Shown here piece after piece: positions 7,288 to 17,408 of a DNA stretch of 64,000 nucleotides (position 1 is its first letter; each line of letters begins with the position of its first letter). Where the stretch lies: contig CAUZRQ010000017.1 in assembly GCA_963582065.1 (NCBI GenBank), positions 1 to 64,000 on the forward strand, written 5' to 3'. The position numbers and the translations under genes were made by a program. The notes beneath the pieces are model-generated. The model had not been told where the DNA came from. It did not search any database and worked only from the letters and a program-made list of their open reading frames with translations. This DNA comes from UBA8437 sp963582065. GTDB taxonomy: Bacteria > Planctomycetota > Planctomycetia > Planctomycetales > Planctomycetaceae.

Positions 7288-10200
7288 TCATCCCTCGGAT
7301 CCCGCCAGGGTCCGCCGACGGTTCGAGCGGCTTCGCAGCAGCAACACGGTAGCCATCGCTGTGGCCAACCCCAGCCCGATCGCTCCGGCGAGTCCGGCCA
7401 TCCACCAGCCGAGCCCGATCAACAGCCAGGCGAACGAGTCGTGACGGCGGATCCAAGCTTTCAGTCTCGATCGCTCCAGCCGCGGCCATCCCCATGCGAT
7501 GGCAGCGGCCAGTGTGGTCGACACCAGGATCTGCCACACGATCCACCAGCCGGAGGGTGATCCGGTCACCTCGACCGGCCGCTCGATTCGCCGGGCCTCC
7601 TGCGTCGGTGGCGGGGAGGTGGTGGGGGGCTTGCTCGACAGGGGGGCGGTGTTCGCCGGTTCGGTGCGACGTGACAAGTGCCAGTTGGGTCCGTTGAGTC
7701 GCCAGATTGTGGCCAGTTCGTCGACACCAAGTTCTTCGCCGGAGAGGTCGTCGGGCCACGAGTCCAGTCGCGAGACATCTCCATCGGGCACCCAGCTGAT
7801 TTCCCCGGGCAGGATCAGCAGACGCTGGCGGACCTGTCGTCCCGAGACCAACGGCAACGGCGGTGTCCAGCGATCCGAATCGGGGGCGTCGGGCAATGTC
7901 GCGTCGAGTGTCACCTCGGCCACGCTCTCGTATTCCGCCTCGAGACGACCATCCTCGACTGATGTCAATTCGGGGGTGGGTTGCCATTGGATGGGTGCGT
8001 CGGTCCCGTTGACCGCCAGCAGGGCCGATTCGATCGTCACCAGCAACGGGCCGCTGGTCTGTGGTCCGGACAAGGGAATCGTCCGAGTCCGCAGTCGCCA
8101 GGGACCGTCGGGATCCAACTGCAGCCGATACACCAGTTGCAGAGGTGTCGGGAGGTTCTTTCGTCGGATGTTGAGTTCCACCGGTTTCTTGTCGGTGGAG
8201 AGAATGAACCGGCCAGCCAGCACCTCGCGGGCATCAACGGCTGTGGTGGCGGCGTCTTCTGTGGGACTCAGGGGCTCGGCCCCAGTGACCGTCACAGCCA
8301 GCTGCGGGTCGTGATACAGGCTCAGTGTACTCGACGAGGTCTCTGCGTCGACGAAAGCCACTTCGGGCAATACAACACGTTTTGCCGCGTCCAACGGCAA
8401 CTCACCCTGGATCGTGATGTTCTGGATGCCCGACTGGGTCTCCTCTTCGAACAGATTGGCGTCCTTGAGAAACAGCACCAGTTGATCTCCGACCCGGGCA
8501 CTTCGAGCGAGTCGGTCGGCGCCGTCCTGCTGCTGGATTCCGATCGAGGTGATCTTCAGCCGGGGGTCGATTTTCAGGGCGTGGTGAAACACCGACAATC
8601 CGGTCGTTTTTGCCGAGGCCGTGATGGTCAGTTCCAGTCGGTCCTCTCGAACGTGCAGGAACTGTTCGACACGGACCAGGCGTCGCGGCCGCAGCGTCAG
8701 GACATCCAACGGCAGGCTGACAGGTTTCTCCAGCGTCCACGCCAGCGAGGCAACCGGTTGCGTGGGGTCCTGATCATTCTGCCAATCCCGGGTGAACTCC
8801 ACGACGTCCATCGCAGTGGCTCCCGCGGGGGACGGGGCGACCACCGCCAGTCGAAATCCACCGGCCGGGTTGACTCCCATTTTCATCGGACTGGCCACGA
8901 CCGGAATCGGGGGAACACCGTGTGCGAGCGTGATGCCGGGGTCGATTTCAAGTCGTCCGGCGTCGGCGGCCACGGGCAGTCGTCCGGAGAGCCGGATCTC
9001 AAAATCCCCGTTCTGTGGATTCGCGAATTCGATGATGACCAGTTGGCGACCGCCGTCGGGTGGTAGAGATCTGACGGCCAGGACGTCCGGTGCGGCGATA
9101 TCACCGGGTCGGAAGACGAGTTGGTCGGGCAGGGACAGAGTGAGGACGCTCAGGTCGCCGCCACTGACCGATACGGGCAGTCGGTATTCGAGGCGAGTCT
9201 CCAGCGGGTGAATTCTGACGAGACAGAGTGGGTCTGCGGTGGCGGTGGACCGGGGACGTGATGTCGTGGCGGCCGGGTCACTGGTCCAGGCCAACTGCAG
9301 TCGTCGGCTCGCACCCAACAGGAATTCTCCGTTTGCCGGGTCGATTCTGATCGCAGATGGGATCGCGACTTTCGGTGGGTTCGGCGGCAGCACCAATTTG
9401 AGTCGGCCAGCGAGGATTCTGGGAATTGCCAGATCGATGCTGCCGCCACCGGACGAGGGTTTCACCGTGGGGCGAAGATCGAGTTCCACCCGGTCGACTC
9501 GAGGTGTGTCCGTCGTCCCCGGTGGCAGGTCCAACAGCAGCGTGCTGCCGTCATCGTCGCGGGCGAGGGGGTGACGTTGGCCGTTGACACGGCACGCATC
9601 GGGAGCCAGGTTGACGCCATCGATGGGCAACCGGATCCGGACCGTGTCGTTCCGGCCTGTGACGACGGCTTCAAAGACGGCGGTCAGGCTGATCTGGCCG
9701 TCGGGTTGAATTGTCGCGAAGTAGTCGGCCCGTCTGAGCAGCACGCCGCTGTCGGCGTTGCCGGCACGACGTTCAGCGTGCAGGGTTTCAAGCAGGTCCG
9801 GGCGGACAAACGCAAAGGGTGTCGCCGGAGACGGCCGACCATTGGCATCAACCGGCAGCAGGACATCGGGGCGAGTGGCCGTCGGTGGTCGGGCCGGTGC
9901 GGGTGGTGTCGTGGGCGGTTCCTGTGCGATCGCGTGTGAGACTCCGGCGAAGGTCAAAAGCAGACCCAGGCTGGTCGGGACGCCCCGATAGCTCCGGGTC
10001 GAATCCAGCGATTCCTCCTCGAGAACATCGAGGTCTCCCATCGCGGAAGCCAATCGGTCCGCCGATTGACGATTCCACAGGGACGGGGGCAGCAACAGCA
10101 GAAGCCAACCGGCTGCGAGCATGGCTCCGGTCAGGAGGGTCCACGGGGCCGGCGTCCACCAGCCCAGCAGGACCAGCGCGGCCAAGCCGCCTGCGGTCCA

Positions 10201-12894
10201 CCGAGTCGTCGGTCGTCGGTCGGTCAGGCGGCAACGGATGCCGATCACCAGTGCCAAAATCAGCACCAGCCACGCCAACGCCGTCAGGCGATCGTGTCTC
10301 ACCACACTCACAGCCAACTCTGCAGGTGGCCTCGTGAAGGAAAAGCGTCGGGTGTTCCAGCCGAATGCCCGTCGTCGATCTGAAAGCGACGGTCCGCTGC
10401 GTGCTCCACCGAAGATCCGTCGCCAGGCCGACGGGGACAGCGGATTGAACATCTCGCGATGGGGCCCGCGACCGATCGGACCCAGCCAGCGGGATGTCCA
10501 GTGTTCTTCACCCGATTGACCCGTCGAAATCGAACGGCCGGGTGAGTCGGTAAGAATCTGGCCGGGTGCTGTTGCCACGTCCCACGTGAACGTGACGCCC
10601 GTTTCGAGCCGGGGGAAGGGGATCACTCGTCGGGAGACCAGGAAACTGGTCGTCGCGGGCGTGGTGTACCGGATTTCGATCGTCCGCAAGGCACCCTGTT
10701 CCAGAGGGGGAACCGAGACCTCCGTACCATCCGATTCGGCTCTCGCGGCTTGGCCGTTGACCAGCACGGCTTCGAGGTGTGCTGCCGAGGGCAACCGAAA
10801 GCGGAAGGGACGATGGAAGGTGTCACCGATAAATCTCATCCGTGCCAAGTGGTGGTCGTGTCCGGCATCGACGGGGCCCAATTGTGAGAGCACCAGCATC
10901 GCGATGATCCGTCCTTCGTCGGCCGGACCATCGGGGGACGTTTGCTGTTGCCGTGGCGGGATCTTCTCTGTCGCGTTGAAATCCGGGCCCGCCGGTTTCG
11001 TGACCTGCTGTGGGACGGTCGCAGTCGATCCGTCGCCGTTGGTGGACTCGTCCGGGTCGGTTCGGTCGGTGGAGCTTGTTGCCGAGAGTGGGGACCAACG
11101 GAACAGCCCCCCCGTGGCTGACTCGGTCAACGCGTCGAAGCTGGCAAACGCCGGCCAGGGATCGCCGAGATTCTCCGGACGGATCTGCTCGAGTGCCCCC
11201 GCGACGGAGTCCGCAAGGCGAGTGCCGGACAGGGGCACGGCCACTGCGAGAATCAAGCGATGGCGGTCGCATTCCAGCGGTTCGACCAACGGGAGGTCTC
11301 CCACAGCGAGGTCGTTTCCGGCCCGGCTCAACTGGATCAGCAGCGGACGTGTCGAGGTGGTGTCGACCGCATCGGACCACTCGACGATCAACTGCTGTCG
11401 GTTTCCGGCGACCGCGATGGTCCGCCATTCGACCCGTGTCGCGGGATCGACGGGTCGCAGATCGACGATGTTCCAGCCGGGAGCCAGCAGGGCACGAGTG
11501 GAGAACGATGCGCCGGAGGTGGCCGACCAGGCGATTTCAGCCGAGGCTGTCCAGCCGGCCGGACCACGATCGAGGCGGGCGAGGACATCGGCCGAAAGCG
11601 AGCGGCGGGGCTGTCCGACGACCAGGTCGAGTGACGTCCGGACCCCAATCCGTGCAAAGGTGAATCGGCGTCCGCCAACCGCGTCGGCCGTCTGCTTCCA
11701 GCCAACCGATCGAAACGTCTTCAACTCGAGTGGTTCACGGACCTTGAGTGTGAGGTCCGGCTGGGCGGTTTCCAGATCACTGCCCAGCGGCTGTGCTCCG
11801 ACCACCGAGACCTCCGGCAGTCTCCACGACTGCCCGGGCAGGATGTCCGCGTCGATCGTCACCTGCAAGGTCCTGGAGGTTCCGTCGGCAGCGTGAGGCA
11901 GTGGGTCGGGAAGAGTGATTCGCCAGGACGTGACGGGATCCCGGTTGATCGGTCGGGCCACGACGGTGTCACCGTCATAAGAGATGGACTCGACCCGGAC
12001 TTCGGCCGGAACGGTGAGAACCAGGTCTTGGGTCGACCGGCCCGTTCGCTCGAAGACCAGGTCGGTGACGATCCTGGCACCGTTGACCGCGATCTCACAA
12101 CTGGTTCGTTGCCGGACCAGCAGCCGCGTCGGTGTCTTGGGGGTGGTGGCCTTGGCGCGATCGATGATCAGTCGGGAGCGGTTGTGGTGTCCGAGTTGCA
12201 GTCGAAAGCGATGGTGGCCAACCGGTACGGGCCGTGTCGAGTCGTCGGTCGACCGGGTGAGTTGACCACTGGTGGCGGTCAGTCGATGCGAGGACGGCAG
12301 GTCGAGCACGAGTGAGGTTTGAACGGACGGTGCGAGTCTGACGTCGAATTCCTCGAGCGAGATGACCTTGCGTCCCCGCAGCGACCAGCGGCCGGTGACG
12401 GTGCTGCGACCCGGTGCCGCCACCAGCACCACGGTCCGGTGAGCCGTGGTGCCCCAGATCAGTCCGCGACCGTCTTGCTCCAGCGATTCGATTGCCAGGC
12501 CGAGTTGTGCCAGGGGGATGGCCGTAGGGCCAGGAGCGTTGTTGACGAGTTCGAGTGTGAGCCGACCGTCACGCAGTCGGGTGCCGTCGATGCGAGCCGA
12601 GTAGACGGCGGCCTGGATCCAGGCCGCACGGGGCCGTGATCGCAGACGGGTGATTTCCCCGACCAGGTCGAAGTAATCCTGTCGGGGGACCGCCTTCCAG
12701 GGACCGGCAGGCCAATTGTCCGCCTTGGTGTCATCGACGGCCCGCACCCGAAATGGGCCGGCGATCGGGGTGACGACCCGAGCCGGGGCCGGGTCGCCGT
12801 CATCCCGCTGGGCAGAGGTCTCGGCAGCCGACAACAGTGTCAGCGTGACGACCATCGCAGGATTCAACACCCGGGCCAGTGAACGGCCGATCAT
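7288..12894 (-). CDS. Giant membrane/envelope protein, probable fusion of two units (1868 aa)
   Basis: The start is ATG 12894, which overlaps the preceding stop as ATGA. The first 30 residues form a signal peptide ending 'ETSAQRD'. The first half (to about 950) is beta-rich and ends in several hydrophobic helices at about 865-935. At Met952 a second unit begins: an acidic stretch, then a hydrophobic segment at about 970-990 ending 'SHAIAQEP', which looks exactly like an internal signal peptide. A second beta-rich ectodomain (about 990-1780) follows, with hydrophobic helices near 1785-1860. The second unit has the same strand-rich, Pro/Arg-rich character as the 1185-aa protein encoded just upstream. 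No catalytic motif was found. Probably an inner-membrane-anchored periplasmic protein of unknown role. Confidence 0.75.
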   Translation of the reverse strand: MIGRSLARVLNPAMVVTLTLLSAAETSAQRDDGDPAPARVVTPIAGPFRVRAVDDTKADNWPAGPWKAVPRQDYFDLVGEITRLRSRPRAAWIQAAVYSARIDGTRLRDGRLTLELVNNAPGPTAIPLAQLGLAIESLEQDGRGLIWGTTAHRTVVLVAAPGRSTVTGRWSLRGRKVISLEEFDVRLAPSVQTSLVLDLPSSHRLTATSGQLTRSTDDSTRPVPVGHHRFRLQLGHHNRSRLIIDRAKATTPKTPTRLLVRQRTSCEIAVNGARIVTDLVFERTGRSTQDLVLTVPAEVRVESISYDGDTVVARPINRDPVTSWRITLPDPLPHAADGTSRTLQVTIDADILPGQSWRLPEVSVVGAQPLGSDLETAQPDLTLKVREPLELKTFRSVGWKQTADAVGGRRFTFARIGVRTSLDLVVGQPRRSLSADVLARLDRGPAGWTASAEIAWSATSGASFSTRALLAPGWNIVDLRPVDPATRVEWRTIAVAGNRQQLIVEWSDAVDTTSTRPLLIQLSRAGNDLAVGDLPLVEPLECDRHRLILAVAVPLSGTRLADSVAGALEQIRPENLGDPWPAFASFDALTESATGGLFRWSPLSATSSTDRTDPDESTNGDGSTATVPQQVTKPAGPDFNATEKIPPRQQQTSPDGPADEGRIIAMLVLSQLGPVDAGHDHHLARMRFIGDTFHRPFRFRLPSAAHLEAVLVNGQAARAESDGTEVSVPPLEQGALRTIEIRYTTPATTSFLVSRRVIPFPRLETGVTFTWDVATAPGQILTDSPGRSISTGQSGEEHWTSRWLGPIGRGPHREMFNPLSPSAWRRIFGGARSGPSLSDRRRAFGWNTRRFSFTRPPAELAVSVVRHDRLTALAWLVLILALVIGIRCRLTDRRPTTRWTAGGLAALVLLGWWTPAPWTLLTGAMLAAGWLLLLLPPSLWNRQSADRLASAMGDLDVLEEESLDSTRSYRGVPTSLGLLLTFAGVSHAIAQEPPTTPPAPARPPTATRPDVLLPVDANGRPSPATPFAFVRPDLLETLHAERRAGNADSGVLLRRADYFATIQPDGQISLTAVFEAVVTGRNDTVRIRLPIDGVNLAPDACRVNGQRHPLARDDDGSTLLLDLPPGTTDTPRVDRVELDLRPTVKPSSGGGSIDLAIPRILAGRLKLVLPPNPPKVAIPSAIRIDPANGEFLLGASRRLQLAWTSDPAATTSRPRSTATADPLCLVRIHPLETRLEYRLPVSVSGGDLSVLTLSLPDQLVFRPGDIAAPDVLAVRSLPPDGGRQLVIIEFANPQNGDFEIRLSGRLPVAADAGRLEIDPGITLAHGVPPIPVVASPMKMGVNPAGGFRLAVVAPSPAGATAMDVVEFTRDWQNDQDPTQPVASLAWTLEKPVSLPLDVLTLRPRRLVRVEQFLHVREDRLELTITASAKTTGLSVFHHALKIDPRLKITSIGIQQQDGADRLARSARVGDQLVLFLKDANLFEEETQSGIQNITIQGELPLDAAKRVVLPEVAFVDAETSSSTLSLYHDPQLAVTVTGAEPLSPTEDAATTAVDAREVLAGRFILSTDKKPVELNIRRKNLPTPLQLVYRLQLDPDGPWRLRTRTIPLSGPQTSGPLLVTIESALLAVNGTDAPIQWQPTPELTSVEDGRLEAEYESVAEVTLDATLPDAPDSDRWTPPLPLVSGRQVRQRLLILPGEISWVPDGDVSRLDSWPDDLSGEELGVDELATIWRLNGPNWHLSRRTEPANTAPLSSKPPTTSPPPTQEARRIERPVEVTGSPSGWWIVWQILVSTTLAAAIAWGWPRLERSRLKAWIRRHDSFAWLLIGLGWWMAGLAGAIGLGLATAMATVLLLRSRSNRRRTLAGSEG

Positions 12895-15800
12895 CCCTCG
12901 ACTCCCGATTCCGGCTGGGCGACGATTCCGGTGGAGACCGGCGAGGACGGGTGGACGGCCGTCGAGGGTTCGCGGCCGGCATTCTGGTTCGAGAGTTGAA
13001 TTTCCCCCGTGGACCCGCGGAGCGGATTGATGGGGGTGGCCAGTGCAACGAGATCGATCGAGGGGTGGCGTCCGAAGCGATGGTGCAACATCGCCGCCAG
13101 CGTGGCCAGAGACAGGCCCAGCACGGCTGGTTGCAGCAGCAAGGTGATCGGTTCGGCCAACCAGATCGCCAGCACCGCAACGACGAAACCAACCGACAGG
13201 TACGTGACCACATGCCGGGTGTGGGGGATGTAGAGCAGGATGAGACCGGCCGCGAGGGCCAGCCCGGCTCCGAGAAGAACGAAGCTCCACTGGCTGATCG
13301 AGTGAACCACGAAACGGTCCGGGGGACCGAAGTTGCTGAAGGTGTAGGCGTTGCCGACGACGATCGGGGGAAACCGGGGTGTGTGGCCGGGAATGGCCAG
13401 CCAATCGGCGGCGCGGTCGAATCCCGCGTCGGTTTCACGGCCGAAGTGCAAGGCCTGCCATTGCCAGGAAAACCGCGGTGAATGGCCACGGGCCCCGCTG
13501 AGCAGGTGCTGGCCGATCGGGAAGTGAACCTGCCAGAGCGTTTCGGCGACGTGGACGGTTTCGGCCAGCCGCGGTGCGACCAGACTGTGACGCCCCGACA
13601 GCAGTCCATTCTCGGATCGGCCGATGACGTGGTAGTCGACCTGCAGCAGATGGTCGGAGCCGGAGCCAAATCTCGAGACGTCCAGCCGAAACTCGGTGCC
13701 GCCGCCGGGGGTGACCGTCTCGCGGTAATGTTCCCTGTGGAGTGGTTGGCCGTCCCAGTGAAACACCGGCACCCGGCTCATCCTTGCTCCCGCCGAGAAT
13801 CTCACCACCAGGGTCGTGATCTGGCCCCGGATGTGGTAGCAGGCCCAGGATTGGACGGCGCCTCGGTCGGCGTCCTGGATCACCTGCACGATCGCGACGC
13901 GGGGCACAGTGAAGTGATACGAAGCGTCACGGTCACCCAGTCGCAGTGCCAGGTCCACCTGCGGAGGAGATCCGGCGGCCCGCCACACCGGGCGATTCTC
14001 GATGTCCAACTCCGATTGCCAGATTTCATCGTCGAGCACCGCGTCGATTCCCCCGCCACCGATCAACTCGAATCGCGTCGACGTGAAGGCCGCATCGGTG
14101 CTCTGCATCAGGGGAATCGGCACGGCCACCGTCGTGATCGCCAGGATCTCCGGGGCCGACAACTCGAAGTCGGCGATGATGCGGAAGGACCCCAGCCGAT
14201 CCTCGTCGAGCTGGATGTCGGCCTGTTGTTGCGTGCCGACCTCGATCCCCGGCCGCGCCTCGAGCGGAATCGGTTCCGCGTCGGGATCGGCCTGTAGACG
14301 AAACCGCACCTGGTTGTTCTGCAGGGGACGCGGGACCATCAACTTGACCGATCCGATCCGAGCGTACTCGACCTGGTAATCGATTTGCTGGGTGACCTGC
14401 AGCTTTCCGTCGGAGTAATTTGCGACGACCGACGAGGAGGAGGTGATGCGTCGGGGTTGCGGCATCACGCGGACCTGAAAGCTGGCCGCGGCCGGCGCCA
14501 GCCGGAAGTAGTTGTCGGCCGGGACGATGCCGTCGCCAAGTTCCTCGGGGAGCGAGATCAGCTGCTTGAGCCGGGCTGAAAGCGGTCGGGTGGTCGTTTC
14601 GTTGTTGGCGGTGAGTTCGGTGTCGACGTTGATCGCCCGCCCGACAACGAGCACCGGTTCCGGTGGCGTGGGTGCCACCAGCGCCGGCAGAGTCAGCGTT
14701 GTGGAGGTGGGCTCATCGATTGGCCGATTGGCCTTGAAACGGATGGCGAACCGACCGTCGGACCGGCTCTGACGAGCCGCCAGGCCCACCCGCAACCTCT
14801 GCGTGTCCTCGTCGAAGCGGAACTGCAGTTCGGGTGATTCATCGGCGACCACTTGCCAGCCTTGCTCGGTCCAGCCCGGCCAGTGAAACTCGAATGCCTC
14901 GATGGCGCCACGGAAGACCTGGGCGCGAGGAACGTCGATGATCAACTCGGCGTTGGACTCCGAGAGTTTCAGGAAGAACTGTGGTTCGGCGATGAACCGT
15001 GGTTCGATTTCGACGAGGTCGAGTTCCAGCCGGAAGGGCTGCCGGAGGATCTCCCAGGCGCTGGCGATCTCATCGCCGAAGAGCGAGGCCAGCGTCGAGG
15101 TGCGGGGCAGGCCGCGGACGTTGATTCGGTGGACGAAGCGACCCAGTTTGCGGGTGCTGCGATAGTTGTCCAGCAGTTTCATGGCCACGTGGCCGGTCTG
15201 GTAACGGGCCTCCTCGACATGGAATCCATCGATCACCAGCGGTTGGCCGACCGTGGGGAATTCACCCTGCAGGGTCCAGCGGATTTCGATCGGGTCACTG
15301 GCAGCGTCGGCGCCGCCGCCGACCAGTGGCAGGTGGACGCGGCCAGGTTCGTCGGGGTCGATCTGCGGGTCCTGGATGGCATCGCCCTGGACATCGACCA
15401 GCCGGTAGCCGGTGGGCAGGTCGACGGTGATCGTTTCGGGACGTCCCTTGAGGATGCGGACTCGCTGGTGAGTCTTGAGCACGACCGAGTCGGTGTTGGG
15501 TTCGATGGCGATGGCGATCGAGGAGGCCAGCACGGTGTCGTCGTCGTCGTCGGCGGCGGTGGTTCGCCACGAGAGATCGATGCGGTCGCCGACACCGTGC
15601 ACTTCGATCTGGTTCGTGTCATCGACGGCGGGCCGGATGGTGGTCTGGCCACCGCCGTCGGGAGTCGTGGCTCGCAAAGGACCGCCCTCAACCACCAGCA
15701 GCAGACGTGTGCCGGCGGCCGGTGGGGTCGGCAACGCCAACTGCAGTCGTCGACCGGGGTGTTCGCGGAGAACCGGGACGCTGAGTCGAAAGGACAACTC

Positions 15801-16448
15801 GTGCAGTCCCTTGCCCCTGAGCCACCAACGGAGGCCGTCGGCGGGATTGGCCTTGCGCGTGTCCGGACGCGATTGTCCCGGACCGCTGTGAGACACCGGC
15901 GAGGTGAGAACCGTGTTGCCGGTCCCCATCCGCAGTGCCACCACGACCCACTCGTCGGCTCGTTGCACACGAACCTCCACGCGGGCATTCAGCAATGCAC
16001 GGTCACCCAGGACCCGTCCATCCAAAGAGACACTTGTGACGTGTAACGGGGGGGCCTGTTGGTTGTTTTGCCACCGGAGAAAGTCCTTCCAGAGATCGGT
16101 GGGGACGGGGATCCGCTGCCCCTCGAGTCCCGGCAGGAAGATCCAGTCGGCGGTGTCTTTGGGCCGTGGCGAGCCGGATTTGGGGACCGGTTTGGTCTTG
16201 GTCTTGGTCTTGGTCTTGGGCTTGGTCTTGGGCTTGGTCTTGGTCTTGGTCTTGGGCTTGGGGGCTGGTTGGGCGGCGGGTTTGGAGGATATCTTTGCGG
16301 TTGGTTGGGGCGCAACGACAGCCTTGGTCGGCGGTGCCGTTGGCCGCTGGGCCAGTGCGGTGCCGACGACCATGAGGCCAATCGTCAGGAGCGACCAGGG
16401 GCTCCCGGCAGTTGGACGCAGAACGCGTCGCGGTGAAGGGAATTGCAT
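12891..16448 (-). CDS. Large membrane-anchored envelope protein (1185 aa), unknown function
   Basis: The start at ATG 16448 is preferred over upstream ATGs because it gives a good signal peptide ('LLTIGLMVVGTALAQRP') and has AGGTGG nine bases ahead. Residues about 62-86 are a Lys-Thr/Lys-Pro low-complexity linker encoded by a 6-base repeat. The bulk is a series of beta-sandwich-like segments without catalytic motifs. Three hydrophobic helices near 1050-1125 precede a short C-terminal tail. The TGA overlaps the ATG of the 1868-aa gene, so both are translationally coupled and probably act together in the envelope. The gene begins 118 bases after the phosphatase gene on the same strand and may have its own promoter there; I could not identify one. 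Confidence 0.75.
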   Translation of the reverse strand: MQFPSPRRVLRPTAGSPWSLLTIGLMVVGTALAQRPTAPPTKAVVAPQPTAKISSKPAAQPAPKPKTKTKTKPKTKPKTKTKTKTKPVPKSGSPRPKDTADWIFLPGLEGQRIPVPTDLWKDFLRWQNNQQAPPLHVTSVSLDGRVLGDRALLNARVEVRVQRADEWVVVALRMGTGNTVLTSPVSHSGPGQSRPDTRKANPADGLRWWLRGKGLHELSFRLSVPVLREHPGRRLQLALPTPPAAGTRLLLVVEGGPLRATTPDGGGQTTIRPAVDDTNQIEVHGVGDRIDLSWRTTAADDDDDTVLASSIAIAIEPNTDSVVLKTHQRVRILKGRPETITVDLPTGYRLVDVQGDAIQDPQIDPDEPGRVHLPLVGGGADAASDPIEIRWTLQGEFPTVGQPLVIDGFHVEEARYQTGHVAMKLLDNYRSTRKLGRFVHRINVRGLPRTSTLASLFGDEIASAWEILRQPFRLELDLVEIEPRFIAEPQFFLKLSESNAELIIDVPRAQVFRGAIEAFEFHWPGWTEQGWQVVADESPELQFRFDEDTQRLRVGLAARQSRSDGRFAIRFKANRPIDEPTSTTLTLPALVAPTPPEPVLVVGRAINVDTELTANNETTTRPLSARLKQLISLPEELGDGIVPADNYFRLAPAAASFQVRVMPQPRRITSSSSVVANYSDGKLQVTQQIDYQVEYARIGSVKLMVPRPLQNNQVRFRLQADPDAEPIPLEARPGIEVGTQQQADIQLDEDRLGSFRIIADFELSAPEILAITTVAVPIPLMQSTDAAFTSTRFELIGGGGIDAVLDDEIWQSELDIENRPVWRAAGSPPQVDLALRLGDRDASYHFTVPRVAIVQVIQDADRGAVQSWACYHIRGQITTLVVRFSAGARMSRVPVFHWDGQPLHREHYRETVTPGGGTEFRLDVSRFGSGSDHLLQVDYHVIGRSENGLLSGRHSLVAPRLAETVHVAETLWQVHFPIGQHLLSGARGHSPRFSWQWQALHFGRETDAGFDRAADWLAIPGHTPRFPPIVVGNAYTFSNFGPPDRFVVHSISQWSFVLLGAGLALAAGLILLYIPHTRHVVTYLSVGFVVAVLAIWLAEPITLLLQPAVLGLSLATLAAMLHHRFGRHPSIDLVALATPINPLRGSTGEIQLSNQNAGREPSTAVHPSSPVSTGIVAQPESGVEG
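16192..16260 (-). repeat. 6-bp coding repeat, Lys-Thr/Lys-Pro linker
   Basis: On the + strand the unit is ggtctt with interspersed gggctt variants. On the coding strand it specifies alternating Lys-Thr and Lys-Pro residues just after the signal peptide of the 1185-aa protein. Such a cationic flexible linker may contact cell-wall or membrane polymers; that role is an inference. Confidence 0.85.
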
Positions 16449-16566
16449 GGAATGGAACCCACCTGCCTCCATGGTATCCGTGCCCGGCGGGGCCGGAAAG
16501 AACCAAACTTGCCACGGTCTCACAATTGCCGGGGATGGGACTGACGGTCGGAGTGTCGAGGTCGGG

Positions 16567-17370
16567 TTACATCAACTGGGAGAGTTGTGCGTGCACGGCG
16601 GTGCCGTTGGTAGCCAGCAGGTCTGCGACATCGACCGCGAAGAGACCACCATCCAGTGATGTGACCCGACCGCCGGCCTCGGTGACCAGCAGCGCACCGG
16701 CGGCCATGTCCCAGGGCTTGAGCGTGGTGGAGAAGAAGCCGTCGAGACGGCCACTGGCGACGTAGGCGAGATTGAGCGCTGCCGAGCCGGTTCGCTGGGT
16801 ATGCTGCGACGCGACGAGGACCCGCAGAAACCGATCGACGGCCGGGTGGTCGGGCGATTCGATTCCCACCGGGAGGCTGGCGGTGACCAGCGCGGAGTCG
16901 AGGTCGGTGACGGTATCGGCCGAGACCGAGACCGGTTGTCCGTTCAGGCGTGTGCCTCGGCCACGGATCGCAGTGAACAGTTCGTCGTGGCTGGGGTCCA
17001 GTACCACGGCGATGGCCAGTTGGCCGCGATATTCCAGGGCAATCGACACGGCGAAGTAGGGGACGCCGTGGACGTAGTTGCCGGTGCCGTCGAGCGGGTC
17101 GATGATCCAGCGGAAGTCACTGTCGGCGCCGGCGTCGGACAAATCCTCTTCCCCCAGCAGACCGTGGTCGGGGAAGCGGTTGCCCAGAAGTTCGGCGATG
17201 ACCCGTTGGCTTTCGAGATCCGCCTCGGTGACCACGTCCCGCCGGCTCTTCTCGGTCACGGTGAACCGGTCCCGCCATGACAACAGGATCTCTCCGGCGG
17301 TGCGAGCTGCCTCGACGGCCGTCTCGAGTCCGACGTCAAGACCTGTCTGCAGGAAGTCCGTTTCCACCAC
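16567..17370 (-). CDS. Inositol monophosphatase family protein
   Basis: The start is taken at GTG 17370, with ACGGAG seven bases upstream; this gives 267 aa, the usual family length, and avoids overlap with the upstream gene. The family's metal-binding motifs are present: 'GEED', 'DPLDGTGNYVHG' (motif A) and 'KPWDMAAGALLVTEAGG' (motif B). These Mg2+-dependent enzymes hydrolyse inositol-1-phosphate, 3'-phosphoadenosine 5'-phosphate or histidinol phosphate; the sequence alone does not settle the substrate. The protein is cytoplasmic. The dehydrogenase gene upstream ends 38 bases before this start, so the two are probably cotranscribed. Confidence 0.88.
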   Translation of the reverse strand: MVETDFLQTGLDVGLETAVEAARTAGEILLSWRDRFTVTEKSRRDVVTEADLESQRVIAELLGNRFPDHGLLGEEDLSDAGADSDFRWIIDPLDGTGNYVHGVPYFAVSIALEYRGQLAIAVVLDPSHDELFTAIRGRGTRLNGQPVSVSADTVTDLDSALVTASLPVGIESPDHPAVDRFLRVLVASQHTQRTGSAALNLAYVASGRLDGFFSTTLKPWDMAAGALLVTEAGGRVTSLDGGLFAVDVADLLATNGTAVHAQLSQLM

Positions 17371-17408
17371 CTCGTGCTCCGTTCCAAGAACCGATTGCTG
17401 CGGCGATT

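Noticed and set aside
10586..16046. Plus-strand open frames (10586-11896, 14853-16046) opposite the giant envelope genes
   Set aside because: Shadow frames of the minus-strand genes, without start signals or recognisable domains.
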